DNA of 58,237 nucleotides from MGBC120314 sp051880495 (GCA_051880495.1 JBJEOB010000076.1:1-58237); one strand, 5' to 3'. Counted from the stretch's first letter, positions 7,545-16,751 are shown. Notes: generated by a model from the letters alone, not told the origin. Numbers and translations: made by a program.

Positions 7545-8343
7545 TAATGTTTTTGGAAAATATCTGTTTATTTATAAGACCAGTATAATACGGAGCTTTA
7601 CATATAAGTTTGATGTATATGGCAATATTCTTATGCAGTCGATAATCATGATTACTACCGCCTATTTCTGGAGGACCTTGTTTGGCAGTGCAACTTTTGG
7701 CAACGGTATAAATGCAGATGATATGATGACATATACCATTATATCCTCAGCATTGTCGGTAATGTTTACGACGGGTGTTGAAAGAAGGATTCAGCAAAGC
7801 GTGGAGAAGGGGAGTATTGCCACAGATATGATGCGTCCGGTGAATGTGTTTGGTGTGTACCTCGCAGAGGACCTCGGAAGTCTGACTGCTCTTATGATTC
7901 AGAATCTTATGCCGATTGTCATTTTGGGAAGTCTGTTTATTAAAGTTCCGGTAATCTCATCGTTGTCGGCAATTCCGGTTTTTATTGTAAGTGTTATTCT
8001 GTCAATGACGATAAACTGGTTGCTGGCGGCAATATTTGGAATGTGGGCTTTTACCGCAGTTTCAATGGATGCACTGTATCAGGTAAAAAAGCATCTTATA
8101 CGGTTGCTTTCGGGAAGCATTATTCCGATATGGTTCTTTCCGAAATGGCTTGCAGGTATACTCAATGTCCTTCCGTTTGTGTATATATACCAGCTCCCGC
8201 TTGATATATATATAGGAAGTGCAACGCCTGTGGAAATATATAACCGCATGATGATACAGCTAATTTGGGCAGCGGGCCTTACAGTTGTGTTTTATCTGCT
8301 GTCAAAAAAGTCATTGAGAAGAGTTATGGTGCAGGGAGGATGA
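7537..8343 (+). CDS. ABC-2 type exporter permease (COG4587-like)
   Basis: The start is ATG 7537, eight bases after AGGGGG; a TTG at 7531 is less likely. The protein has 268 residues and six predicted membrane segments, without a nucleotide-binding domain. Its order with the next two genes (permease, permease, ATPase) is the conserved COG4587-COG3694-COG4586 arrangement of an ABC-2 exporter family whose substrates are mostly unknown. The segment RRIQQSVEKGSIATDMMRPV is typical of the first permease. It overlaps the araC-type gene and is followed after four bases by its partner. Confidence 0.8.
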   Translation: MFNNVFGKYLFIYKTSIIRSFTYKFDVYGNILMQSIIMITTAYFWRTLFGSATFGNGINADDMMTYTIISSALSVMFTTGVERRIQQSVEKGSIATDMMRPVNVFGVYLAEDLGSLTALMIQNLMPIVILGSLFIKVPVISSLSAIPVFIVSVILSMTINWLLAAIFGMWAFTAVSMDALYQVKKHLIRLLSGSIIPIWFFPKWLAGILNVLPFVYIYQLPLDIYIGSATPVEIYNRMMIQLIWAAGLTVVFYLLSKKSLRRVMVQGG

Positions 8344-8347
8344 TGGT

Positions 8348-9172
8348 ATGAAAAAAATATGTTCTTCTTTTGCACATTACTTCGGGGTCACAATGTGTAA
8401 TATAAAAATGTCCCTGCTAACAATAATTGAGTATCCGTCAAATATTCTGGGCTGGCTGATATCGAATCCGATTCAGTTTATACTCGGCTTTGCAACAATA
8501 AAATTTGCCGTGGAGCAGTTTGGACAGATAAACGGATGGAACTACGGACAGCTCGCATTTTTGTATGGAATTTCCGTTATTTCTCATGCTCTTTCAATGA
8601 TATTTTTCATACAGGGCTGGTTTATGGGGTATTACGTTATAGATGGGGCATTTGACACTTTTCTTACGAGACCGTTAAGTGTTTTGTACCAGTTCTTTTT
8701 TACTAACGTAAATGTATTTGGATTTACTGACCTTATTCCCGGAATACTTGTATTTATATACGGATGTGTTAAAACCGGATTTTCAATTACATTTTTTAAT
8801 GTTGTCGGAGTATTTATAATGCTTACAGGTGCCACGCTCATCAGGGGAGGTATATACATACTGCTTGGTTCAACGTCCTTCTGGACAAAAAGTGCAAATG
8901 ATTTTGGCCAGTTTACGCAGGAAATTTTTGATAAAACAACAATGTATCCTTTGTCCATGTACCCGGAGGTGATGCAGCTTATTCTGACGTTTATTATTCC
9001 GATAGGCTGGGTGTCATTTTATCCTGCATCGGGACTTTTGGGAATAGAAAACGGCTTATCGGTCGGAAGAATGGGAATTTTTATAACGCTTGCAGCGGGC
9101 ATCCTTACAATGCTTATAGCGGGGATTGTGTTTAAACTGGGACTTAGAAGATATGAGAGTGCAGGAAACTGA
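8348..9172 (+). CDS. ABC-2 type exporter permease (COG3694-like)
   Basis: The 274-residue protein has six membrane segments and is the second permease of the exporter. The segment YVIDGAFDTFLTRPLSVLYQ is its counterpart of the first permease's DMMRPV loop, which argues that the two permeases are ancient paralogues forming a heterodimer. It follows the first permease by four bases and precedes the ATPase by 14. Family assignment is from layout and this motif; the substrate is unknown. Confidence 0.8.
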   Translation: MKKICSSFAHYFGVTMCNIKMSLLTIIEYPSNILGWLISNPIQFILGFATIKFAVEQFGQINGWNYGQLAFLYGISVISHALSMIFFIQGWFMGYYVIDGAFDTFLTRPLSVLYQFFFTNVNVFGFTDLIPGILVFIYGCVKTGFSITFFNVVGVFIMLTGATLIRGGIYILLGSTSFWTKSANDFGQFTQEIFDKTTMYPLSMYPEVMQLILTFIIPIGWVSFYPASGLLGIENGLSVGRMGIFITLAAGILTMLIAGIVFKLGLRRYESAGN

Positions 9173-9186
9173 TACGGAGGTAAAAC

Positions 9187-10158
9187 GTGATAACAGTAAA
9201 CGATTTATATAAGGAATATCGTGTGCCTGTAAAGGGCAGTGGCCTTGGCGGCACAATGAAGGCGCTTTTTAAGAATGAGCACAGGATAATAAATGCCGTT
9301 AATGGTCTTAATTTTCATGTGAGTCAAGGGAAAATAGTCGGCTTTATAGGCCCTAACGGCTCGGGGAAAAGCACTACCATAAAAATGATGACAGGAATTC
9401 TTACGCCTACATCGGGTGAAGTTCTTATTGACGGACGCAATGTGACGAAATACCGCAAAGAGGTAGTCCGTGATATAGGAGTAGTATTTGGACAGCGTAC
9501 ACAGCTCAACTGGGATTTGAGACTTGAGGAGAGTTTTGAACTTCTAAGGCATATTTACAGGATAGATAAAAAGGATTATGAGGAAACGCTTGATATTATG
9601 GATTCCATACTCGGAATACGTGAACTCCTGTCAAAGCCTGTACGGCAGATGTCTCTTGGACAGAGGGTAAAAGGCGATCTTACTGCATCAATGCTTCATT
9701 CGCCGAAGGTGCTTTTCCTGGACGAACCGACGATAGGTCTTGATGTTGGTTCAAAGTATGCACTGCGCAAATTTATAAAAGAAATTAATGAAATCAGAAA
9801 AACCACCATAATTCTTACAACACATGATCTCGGTGATATACAGGAACTGTGTGAAAGGCTGATTATTATTAATAATGGAGTGATGATGGATGACGGGAAT
9901 CTTTCGGAGCTTGTTGAAAAGATTGCACCATACCGCACGCTTGCAGTTGAATATTATGATGCAGTGGCACCAAAACACCCAAAGGCAGAGATAATATCGG
10001 TATCAGATAACGTGGTCAGATATAAGTTTATGAAGTCAGATGTGACGGCTGCAGGGCTTATAAAGGATCTTTCAGAGATTTATCCTATCAGGGATGTTGG
10101 TATAGAAGAGGCAGGAATTGATGATATAATAAGAGCTGCCTATGAAATAAAAAATTAA
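9187..10158 (+). CDS. ABC exporter ATP-binding protein (COG4586-like)
   Basis: The start is GTG 9187, six bases after CGGAGG. The protein has 323 residues. Walker A is GPNGSGKST (about residues 56-64). The Q-loop contains GQRTQLNWDL, a mark of this subfamily. The signature is MSLGQRVKGDL rather than LSGGQ, Walker B is VLFLDEPTIGLD, and the switch histidine lies in TTHDLGD. A C-terminal regulatory extension of about 80 residues follows. It energises the two permeases encoded directly upstream. The MSLGQR signature is normal for this family and not a defect. Confidence 0.88.
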   Translation: MITVNDLYKEYRVPVKGSGLGGTMKALFKNEHRIINAVNGLNFHVSQGKIVGFIGPNGSGKSTTIKMMTGILTPTSGEVLIDGRNVTKYRKEVVRDIGVVFGQRTQLNWDLRLEESFELLRHIYRIDKKDYEETLDIMDSILGIRELLSKPVRQMSLGQRVKGDLTASMLHSPKVLFLDEPTIGLDVGSKYALRKFIKEINEIRKTTIILTTHDLGDIQELCERLIIINNGVMMDDGNLSELVEKIAPYRTLAVEYYDAVAPKHPKAEIISVSDNVVRYKFMKSDVTAAGLIKDLSEIYPIRDVGIEEAGIDDIIRAAYEIKN

Positions 10159-10166
10159 AAAAATCT

Positions 10167-10195
10167 TTGAAATTTTGTTGAATTTCGTATATACT
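10167..10195 (+). promoter_or_regulatory. Promoter upstream of the MATE gene
   Basis: TTGAAA (10167-10172), 17-nt spacer, TATACT (10190-10195). The predicted start of transcription is near 10202, so the terminator at 10216-10253 lies in the leader. Confidence 0.55.
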
Positions 10196-10215
10196 TTATT
10201 CTGGTGCGTAGCTTG

Positions 10216-10253
10216 AAAAGGCGTAAGTCCAGCTTTTGGACTTACGCCTTTTT
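10216..10253 (+). terminator. Intrinsic terminator or attenuator before the MATE gene
   Basis: A 15-bp stem (AAAAGGCGTAAGTCC and its complement) with a T-run. It follows the ABC operon but ends only 27 nt before the MATE start codon. It therefore either ends the upstream operon with some read-through or attenuates the MATE transcript. Confidence 0.85.
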
Positions 10254-10279
10254 CTGTGGTTATAAAGGAGGTAAATTCA

Positions 10280-11677
10280 ATGGAACAAAAAAATCAGTCC
10301 TATCTGGCTACAGATAAGATAGGAAAACTCATGGGGAAATACGCAGTCCCATGTATTATTTCACTTTTAGTAGGAGCCCTTTACAATATTGTCGATCAGA
10401 TTTTTATTGCAAATGCAGATTATCTGGGCTCTTATGGAAATGCGGCAAATACAGTTGTTTTTCCGTTAACGGTAATTGCGCTGGCTATAGCCGTAATGAT
10501 CGGTGATGGCTGTTGTGCATTTGTCAGCTTAAGCCTTGGAAAGAATAAGCCGAAAGATGCGGGAAAAAGTACCGGTAATGCAATTTGTCTGACGATCTTA
10601 TTAAGTCTTGTACTGACTGCAGTTTATCTTTTATTCAGCAGTCAGATTATTGCCATGTTTGGTGGTACTGTCAATGAGGAAACATTTTATCATTCAAAAG
10701 AGTATTTCTTTTGGATTACTGTAGGCATTCCGTTTTATATGTTCGGTCAGGCGATGAATCCGGTAATAAGAGCTGATGGAAATCCTGCTTTTGCGATGCT
10801 TTCTACTTTGGCAGGCGCTGTTATTAATATCATTCTTGACCCCATTTTTATTTTTATATTCAAATGGGGTATGATGGGAGCTGCAGTTGCAACTGTTATC
10901 GGGCAGATTGTGACGGCAGTGCTTGCAGTATGGTATATGTGTCATACAAAAGTGATAAAATTTTCTAAAGAGGATTTTAAGCCTGATAAAAATATAATTT
11001 TAAAAACGCTTGCCTTGGGTATTTGCAGTTTCCTGTCACAGATTTCACTTGTGGCAGCGATGGCGGCTATAAATAACATGATATGTAAATATGGCGCGAT
11101 GGATGAAATATTCGGTCAGACGGAATACGCACAAATCCCTATGGCAGTGGTTGGTATTGTAATGAAGTTCTTTCAGATTGTCATTTCTATTGTTGTCGGC
11201 ATGGCAGCAGGATGCATTCCTATAGTCGGTTTTAATATGGGTGCAGGACTCAAATTGAGAGTGAAAGAGATTTTTGGAAAATTGCTGAGGTCAGAGGCTT
11301 TCGTTGGTGCGGCTGCATTTATTATTGTGGAATTCTTACCGCTTCAGCTTATTGGTATTTTCGGAGCGGCAAATGAAAGTGTTTACTATACGGATTTTGC
11401 AGTAAAGGCATTTCGTGTGTACCTTTGTATGATTATATTGGCCTGTGTGAATAAAGCGGTATTTATCTTTTTACAGGCAATGGGAAAATCAGTTGAGTCT
11501 ACTATACTTTCGATGGTCAGAGAGATTGTATTTGGTGTGGGCTTTGCAATAGTTTTGCCTGTGTTTTTCGGATTGGATGGCGTTCTTTACTCAATGCCGG
11601 TATCCGATGTACTCACTTTCTTAATTTCTGTTGTTCTTATCGTGAAAACGTATAAGGAATTAGAGCCAAAAGATTGA
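10280..11677 (+). CDS. MATE-family multidrug exporter
   Basis: The start is ATG 10280 after AAAGGAGG at 10264-10271; eight upstream in-frame codons lack a ribosome site. The protein has 465 residues and 12 membrane segments in two MatE halves (about 15-175 and 240-400). The N-terminal PCIISLLVGALYNIVDQIFI segment is typical of the clostridial branch related to MepA. Family members extrude cationic drugs by Na+ or H+ antiport. It is monocistronic, with an attenuator-like hairpin in its leader. Substrate cannot be predicted. Confidence 0.88.
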   Translation: MEQKNQSYLATDKIGKLMGKYAVPCIISLLVGALYNIVDQIFIANADYLGSYGNAANTVVFPLTVIALAIAVMIGDGCCAFVSLSLGKNKPKDAGKSTGNAICLTILLSLVLTAVYLLFSSQIIAMFGGTVNEETFYHSKEYFFWITVGIPFYMFGQAMNPVIRADGNPAFAMLSTLAGAVINIILDPIFIFIFKWGMMGAAVATVIGQIVTAVLAVWYMCHTKVIKFSKEDFKPDKNIILKTLALGICSFLSQISLVAAMAAINNMICKYGAMDEIFGQTEYAQIPMAVVGIVMKFFQIVISIVVGMAAGCIPIVGFNMGAGLKLRVKEIFGKLLRSEAFVGAAAFIIVEFLPLQLIGIFGAANESVYYTDFAVKAFRVYLCMIILACVNKAVFIFLQAMGKSVESTILSMVREIVFGVGFAIVLPVFFGLDGVLYSMPVSDVLTFLISVVLIVKTYKELEPKD

Positions 11678-11703
11678 CGAACCATGCTGTTATGTGATAC
11701 TAT
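11674..11703 (+). promoter_or_regulatory. Promoter of the patatin-like gene
   Basis: TTGACG (11674-11679), overlapping the MATE stop codon, 18-nt spacer, TACTAT (11698-11703); the ATG follows 38 nt later. Confidence 0.45.
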
Positions 11704-11740
11704 AAAGTGCCAAAGATTGTTTCATGAACGGGGTGTTGTA

Positions 11741-12592
11741 ATGGAACCAGTTAAAACAGGTCTGGTACTCGAAGGCGGAGGAATGCGTGGCATTTACACG
11801 GCAGGAGTATTAGATGTGATGATGAGTCAGAAAGTAAAATTTGATGGCGTTATCGGTGTGTCGGCCGGTGCCATTCATGGATGTTCATTTGTATCAGAAC
11901 AACAGGGAAGAAATATTCGCTATTACAAGAAGTATTGTAATGACAAACGATTCATGAGTTTTAAGAATTTCTTTCAGACAGGCGATATGGCCGGGGAACA
12001 GTTCTGTTATCATGATCTTCCGGAAAAGCTGGACCCGTTCGATTATGTTACATTTAATAAGTCTGATACGGAATTTTATGTAGGATGCAGTAATGTACAG
12101 ACCGGACAGCCGGAATATATCCATCTTACGGATATGAAAAAAGAAATAGATTTTCTTCGTGCTTCAGCATCGCTTCCATATGTTTCGAGGATTGTTGAAG
12201 CAGGCGGCATGAAACTGCTGGATGGAGGCTGTACAGACAGTATTCCTGTTGAGGCGTTTAGAAAAATGGGATTTAATAAGTGTGTTGTAGTTCTTACAAG
12301 GCATAAGGGATACGTGAAGAAGGCAGAAAAGAGCATGCTTGCCGATGTATTCTACAGGAAATATCCCAAGTTTGCCGAGGCGGTAAAAACGCGCCCGGAA
12401 AAATATAATCAGACTATCAGGTATATAGAAGATCTTGAGGAAAAGGGCGAGATATTTGTTATTCGTCCGAGCGTTAAGCTTAATGTGGGTCGAACCAAAT
12501 CAAGTCCCGAACAGCTGCAGGAAGCATATGATATAGGAAAATATGATGCTATTATGCAGATGGACAAAATGATAAAATGGTTAAATAATTAA
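11741..12592 (+). CDS. Patatin-like phospholipase family protein
   Basis: The start is ATG 11741 after a GGGG-type ribosome site; an upstream ATG at 11684 has none and lies before the promoter's transcript start. The protein has 283 residues. Catalytic features are complete: the oxyanion-hole GGGMRG (12-17), the nucleophile motif GVSAG with Ser41, and the dyad aspartate in DGG near residue 160. The family hydrolyses acyl esters of phospholipids. It resembles the YjjU-type bacterial branch, with a C-terminal helical region. No signal peptide is seen, so it acts in the cytoplasm or at the inner membrane face. Confidence 0.85.
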   Translation: MEPVKTGLVLEGGGMRGIYTAGVLDVMMSQKVKFDGVIGVSAGAIHGCSFVSEQQGRNIRYYKKYCNDKRFMSFKNFFQTGDMAGEQFCYHDLPEKLDPFDYVTFNKSDTEFYVGCSNVQTGQPEYIHLTDMKKEIDFLRASASLPYVSRIVEAGGMKLLDGGCTDSIPVEAFRKMGFNKCVVVLTRHKGYVKKAEKSMLADVFYRKYPKFAEAVKTRPEKYNQTIRYIEDLEEKGEIFVIRPSVKLNVGRTKSSPEQLQEAYDIGKYDAIMQMDKMIKWLNN

Positions 12593-12637
12593 GTTATTAA
12601 TAAACGGCATGGCCAATGGTCAGAAAGGGAATAAGAT

Positions 12638-13957
12638 ATGAAAAAAGTAGTTAAGTTTGGCGGTAGTTCACTTGCCAGCGCAGAACAGTTTAAGAAGGTT
12701 GAAAAGATCATTCGTGCAGATGAGTCAAGAAGATATGTAGTTCCTTCTGCTCCGGGAAAACGTTTTTCCGATGATACTAAAGTAACGGACCTTTTATACA
12801 AGTGCTACGATGAAGCAGTAGCAGGTGAGGGACGTTATAAAGAAATTCTTGAGGAAATCAAGTCAAGATATAATGAAATTATTTCAGGTCTTGGTCTTAA
12901 GCTTTCTCTTGACAAGGAATTTGAAGAAATTAATGAGAAGTTTCTTAATCGTGCAGGAAATGATTATGCTGCTTCAAGAGGTGAATACTTAAACGGTATT
13001 GTAATGGCCAACTATCTTGGTTATGAATTTATTGATGCTGCCAAGGTAATTTTCTTTGATGAAGATGGCAACTTCGATGCAGAAAAGACTGATAAAGTGC
13101 TTTCAAGAAAGCTTGACGGAGTGGAAAGGGCAGTTATTCCGGGATTCTACGGTTCATATCCAAATGGCGCAATCAAGACATTTTCACGTGGTGGTTCAGA
13201 TGTTACAGGCTCAATTGTAGCAAAAGCAGCCAAGGTTGATTTGTATGAGAACTGGACGGATGTATCAGGATTCCTTACAGCAGACCCTAGAATAGTTGAT
13301 AATCCGGAACCAATCAAGATTATTACTTATAAAGAATTAAGAGAGCTTTCATATATGGGAGCAACTGTTTTGCATGAAGACGCTATTTTCCCTGTAAGAC
13401 AGGAAGGCATTCCAATTAATATTAAGAATACTAATGCACCGGATGATGAAGGAACATTAATCGTTGGTGACACATGCAGAAAGCCAAGCCACACCATTAC
13501 AGGTATTGCCGGTAAGAAAGGATTTACGGCAGTAAATATCGAAAAGGATATGATGAACTCTGAAATCGGTTTCGGTAGAAAAGTCCTTCAGGTATTTGAG
13601 GACTGTGGTATTTCATTTGAGCATATGCCTTCGGGTATTGATACAATGACAATTTTTGTTCATCAGACAGAATTTGAGGAGAAGGAACAGAAAGTTTTAT
13701 CAGGAATCAATCGCCTTGCCAAGCCGGATATAATAGATCTGGAAGCAGATCTTGCTTTGATTGCCGTTGTGGGTAGAGGAATGAAGTCAAATCACGGTAC
13801 GGCTGCTAAGATATTTGAAGCACTTGCAAATTCTGACATCAATATTAAGATGATTGACCAGGGTTCAAGTGAGCTTAATATTATTATCGGTGTTAAAAAT
13901 GATGATTTTGAGAAGGCCATTCGTGCCATCTATGAAATATTTGTAGTTGAAGAATAA
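12638..13957 (+). CDS. lysC: Aspartate kinase
   Basis: The protein has 439 residues and is a monofunctional aspartokinase of the long (III-like) class. The kinase domain has KFGGSS at residues 6-11, the FSRGGSDVTGS substrate loop and YENWTDVSGFLTADPR. Two C-terminal ACT domains (about 300-435) would bind feedback effectors, usually lysine or threonine. It phosphorylates aspartate, the first step to lysine, threonine and methionine. AAAGGGA precedes the ATG. No lysine riboswitch fits in the 45-nt gap upstream, so control is probably allosteric or by upstream transcription. luxS follows by 13 nt. Confidence 0.92.
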   Translation: MKKVVKFGGSSLASAEQFKKVEKIIRADESRRYVVPSAPGKRFSDDTKVTDLLYKCYDEAVAGEGRYKEILEEIKSRYNEIISGLGLKLSLDKEFEEINEKFLNRAGNDYAASRGEYLNGIVMANYLGYEFIDAAKVIFFDEDGNFDAEKTDKVLSRKLDGVERAVIPGFYGSYPNGAIKTFSRGGSDVTGSIVAKAAKVDLYENWTDVSGFLTADPRIVDNPEPIKIITYKELRELSYMGATVLHEDAIFPVRQEGIPINIKNTNAPDDEGTLIVGDTCRKPSHTITGIAGKKGFTAVNIEKDMMNSEIGFGRKVLQVFEDCGISFEHMPSGIDTMTIFVHQTEFEEKEQKVLSGINRLAKPDIIDLEADLALIAVVGRGMKSNHGTAAKIFEALANSDINIKMIDQGSSELNIIIGVKNDDFEKAIRAIYEIFVVEE

Positions 13958-13970
13958 TAGGAGACAGATT

Positions 13971-14450
13971 ATGAATAAGATTGCAAGTTTTACAGTTAAT
14001 CATATTGATTTGCTGACAGGAATTTATGTTTCAAGACGTGATCAGGTGGGAAAAGAAGTTATTACTACATTTGATTTAAGATTTACACGCCCAAATCTTG
14101 AACCGCCTATGGATACACCGGGTATTCATACAATTGAGCATTTGGGTGCAACTTTTCTTAGAAATCATCCGGTATGGTCAGAAAAAACAATTTATTTCGG
14201 ACCAATGGGCTGCAGGACAGGATTTTATGTGATATTTGCAGGAAACCTTAATTCAGAGGATGTTATAGATGTTTTAAGGGAAATGTCAGAGTATGTTTTA
14301 AATTATGAAGGAGAAATCCCGGGATATTCGCCAAGGGATTGCGGAAATTATCTCGATAATAATCTCACTCTTGCTAAATACTATATGAAAAAGTTTAAGA
14401 CAGAGGTGCTGGATAATCCGGTAAAGGAAAGACTTGTATATCCTGAATAA
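13971..14450 (+). CDS. luxS: S-ribosylhomocysteine lyase
   Basis: The start is ATG 13971 after AGGAGA; an upstream in-frame ATG lies inside the aspartokinase gene. The protein has 159 residues, the usual length. The metal site is intact: HTIEH (His near 53 and 57) and the cysteine of RDCGNY. The catalytic cysteine is in GPMGCRTGFY. The enzyme splits S-ribosylhomocysteine into homocysteine and DPD, recycling methyl-cycle waste and producing the AI-2 precursor. Linkage to aspartokinase places a methionine-supply and a methionine-recycling enzyme in one transcript. Confidence 0.95.
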   Translation: MNKIASFTVNHIDLLTGIYVSRRDQVGKEVITTFDLRFTRPNLEPPMDTPGIHTIEHLGATFLRNHPVWSEKTIYFGPMGCRTGFYVIFAGNLNSEDVIDVLREMSEYVLNYEGEIPGYSPRDCGNYLDNNLTLAKYYMKKFKTEVLDNPVKERLVYPE

Positions 14451-14486
14451 ACATGTTTATTATATTGATTATATGTAATAGAAGGT

Positions 14487-14521
14487 AAAAGAGGATGCCG
14501 CTAATTGCGACATCCTCTTTT
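14487..14521. terminator. Bidirectional intrinsic terminator between luxS and glnN
   Basis: An 11-bp stem AAAAGAGGATG with its complement CATCCTCTTTT; A- and T-runs on both sides let it serve both convergent genes. Confidence 0.85.
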
Positions 14522-14540
14522 GATTGGGGAGTATTATTAA

Positions 14541-16640
14541 TTAGAAAAGTAAATCACCATATGTTGGAATTGGCCAAGCGTTCTTGTCAACAACTAATTC
14601 AAGTTCGTCAACAGGCTTTCTTAATGCATCCATAGCAGCCTTCACATCGTCTCTGTAAGCCTCAGCCTGTGCCTTTGTATCTGTAATTGCCTCAGCCTTA
14701 GCTCTTACTGCAATTAAGTCCTTGAGGGCTTTCTTTGTCTGACCGATTAATGAAGATATTTCAATCAATGTTTCCTTTTCAGCTGAAACATCAGCTTCGT
14801 CTGCAGCTGCAGCAATGGCATTGATAGATGTTGCAACCTCTGTTGCATATACGATTACTGCAGGGAGGATTTCCTTCTGAGCCATCTTAATCATTGTCTG
14901 AGCTTCAACATTAATTACCTTTGTATATGTTTCATAAAGAACTTCAGCTCTAAGTTCAAGTTCTGTCTTTGACATGATGCCAAATTTACCAAATAAAGCA
15001 ACTGCCTTATCTGTAACAAGTGATTCTGTAGCAGCTACCATTGACTTGATGTTTGGTAAGCCTCTCTTTTCTGCTTCAACAATCCATTCGTCTGAGTAAC
15101 CGTTTCCGTTGAATACTATTCTCTTATGTGCTCTCATGTATTCTGCGATAACATCATCTACAGATTTGCCTGCTTCAATGGCATCGGCTGCATCACAGAA
15201 GCTTTCAGCAACGATTGCGTTTAATACAGTGTTAGGCATTGAAATGGAATCTGCTGAACCTACCATACGGAACTCAAACTTATTACCTGTAAATGCAAAT
15301 GGAGATGTTCTGTTACGGTCTGTGTTATCCTTATCCAATACAGGAAGTGTGCTTACGCCTAAGTCAAGCTTACCGCCTTCGATTAATGTCTCAGCAACAC
15401 CCTTTTCACAAATCTGGTTTACAATATCCTCAAGCTGGTCACCTAAGAACATTGAGATGATTGCAGGAGGTGCCTCATTTGCACCAAGTCTGTGGTCGTT
15501 ACCAACATCTGATGCTGACTGACGAAGTAAATCAGCGTGTGTATCTACTGCCTTCATAATACATGCAAGTGTTAATAAGAAGAGCTTATTCTTTCTAGGG
15601 TCCTTTCCAGGTGAAAGAAGATTAACGCCGGTATCGGTGCCAAGTGACCAGTTGTTATGCTTTCCAGAACCGTTTACACCTGCAAATGGCTTCTCATGAA
15701 GGAGACATGCCATATCATATTTATCAGCGACTCTCTTCATTACTTCCATAACAAGTAAGTTGTTGTCTACGGCAATATTGGCTGTTGTATAAACAGGGGC
15801 AACTTCATGCTGGCCCGGAGCAACTTCGTTATGCTGTGTAGTTGCGGTAATTCCCAGCTTCCATAATTCGTCGTTTAACTCTCTCATGAAAGCACCGACT
15901 TTTTCAGGAATAACACCGAAGTACTGATCCTCCAATTCCTGTCCTTTGGCAGGAGCTGCACCAAATAATGTTCTGCCTGTATAAATTAAATCCTTACGCT
16001 GTAAGTACTTTTCCTTATCAACAAGGAAATATTCCTGTTCAGGTCCGACAGAGGCGATAACCTTAGTTGCATCTGTCTCAGGATCAAGAAGCTTAATTAC
16101 TCTCATTGCCTGCTTGCTGACAGCTTCCATTGAACGAAGAAGAGGTGTTTTCTTGTCCAAAGACTCGCCTGTGTAGGAAGAAAATGCTGTAGGGATGCAA
16201 AGAATTGTACCGATAGCACTCTTCTTCAAGAAAGCAGGTGATGTACAATCCCATACGGTATATCCTCTTGCAGCACATGTGTCACGTGTACCTCCGGAAG
16301 GGAATGAAGATGCATCAGGTTCACCCATTAACAGCTGCTTTCCTGTAAATTCAGTAATCATCTTACCCGAATCATCAGGATGTGAAATGAATGAATCGTG
16401 TTTTTCAGCAGTAAGGCTGACGATTAATGGCTGGAACCAGTGTGTATAGTGTGTTGCACCATTTTCAATTGCCCAATCCTTCATTGCTTCAGCGATAACA
16501 TCAGCATCAGCAAGTGATAACTCAGCACCTGTAGCCATCGTATTCTTTAAATTCTTGTAAGTGCTCTTTGGAAGGCGATCTTTCATGACCTCATCCGAAA
16601 AAACGTACTCACCAAAGATTTTTGTTAAATTAGTTTCCAT
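14541..16640 (-). CDS. glnN: Glutamine synthetase, type III
   Basis: The protein has 699 residues, the length of GSIII (about 700) and far from GSI (about 450). Marker segments are ATHYTHWFQP, EVAPGQHEVAP, NGSGKHNNWS and NRTSPFAFTGNKFEFRM. It makes glutamine from glutamate, ammonia and ATP. The ATG at 16640 is preferred over 16646 because the AAAGGAAG site is then eight bases away. The leader holds a terminator-like hairpin and a conserved second hairpin that recur before glnB-amtB, suggesting shared control of nitrogen genes or a shared repeat. Confidence 0.95.
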   Translation of the reverse strand: METNLTKIFGEYVFSDEVMKDRLPKSTYKNLKNTMATGAELSLADADVIAEAMKDWAIENGATHYTHWFQPLIVSLTAEKHDSFISHPDDSGKMITEFTGKQLLMGEPDASSFPSGGTRDTCAARGYTVWDCTSPAFLKKSAIGTILCIPTAFSSYTGESLDKKTPLLRSMEAVSKQAMRVIKLLDPETDATKVIASVGPEQEYFLVDKEKYLQRKDLIYTGRTLFGAAPAKGQELEDQYFGVIPEKVGAFMRELNDELWKLGITATTQHNEVAPGQHEVAPVYTTANIAVDNNLLVMEVMKRVADKYDMACLLHEKPFAGVNGSGKHNNWSLGTDTGVNLLSPGKDPRKNKLFLLTLACIMKAVDTHADLLRQSASDVGNDHRLGANEAPPAIISMFLGDQLEDIVNQICEKGVAETLIEGGKLDLGVSTLPVLDKDNTDRNRTSPFAFTGNKFEFRMVGSADSISMPNTVLNAIVAESFCDAADAIEAGKSVDDVIAEYMRAHKRIVFNGNGYSDEWIVEAEKRGLPNIKSMVAATESLVTDKAVALFGKFGIMSKTELELRAEVLYETYTKVINVEAQTMIKMAQKEILPAVIVYATEVATSINAIAAAADEADVSAEKETLIEISSLIGQTKKALKDLIAVRAKAEAITDTKAQAEAYRDDVKAAMDALRKPVDELELVVDKNAWPIPTYGDLLF

Positions 16641-16682
16641 AATCATTTCTTCCTTTCATCAACTTATTTGCATAGAAGAAAA

Positions 16683-16716
16683 CAAGATAGAGAAATTGCG
16701 ATGCAGTTTTCTACCA
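16683..16716 (-). repeat. Hairpin repeat copy A (glnN leader)
   Basis: On the minus strand this reads GGTAG, an arm AAAACTGC, loop ATC, arm GCAATTTC, then TCTATCTTG. It follows directly after the T-run of the terminator at 16716-16751. The same layout with nearly the same bases lies before glnB (24121-24154). Confidence 0.75.
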
Positions 16717-16751
16717 AATAAAAAAGGCGTCCCCTATAAAGGGACGCCTTT
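16716..16751 (-). terminator. Intrinsic terminator/attenuator upstream of glnN
   Basis: Stem AAAGGCGTCCC (16723-16733) with GGGACGCCTTT (16741-16751). On the minus strand it ends in TTTTTTATTT. It may end the sortase transcript or act in the glnN leader. Confidence 0.8.

Noticed and set aside
12593..12637. Lysine riboswitch before the aspartokinase gene
   Set aside because: The gap is 45 nt, far too short for that riboswitch.
15109..15522. 137-codon plus-strand frame opposite glnN
   Set aside because: It is a shadow of the strongly conserved glutamine synthetase reading frame.
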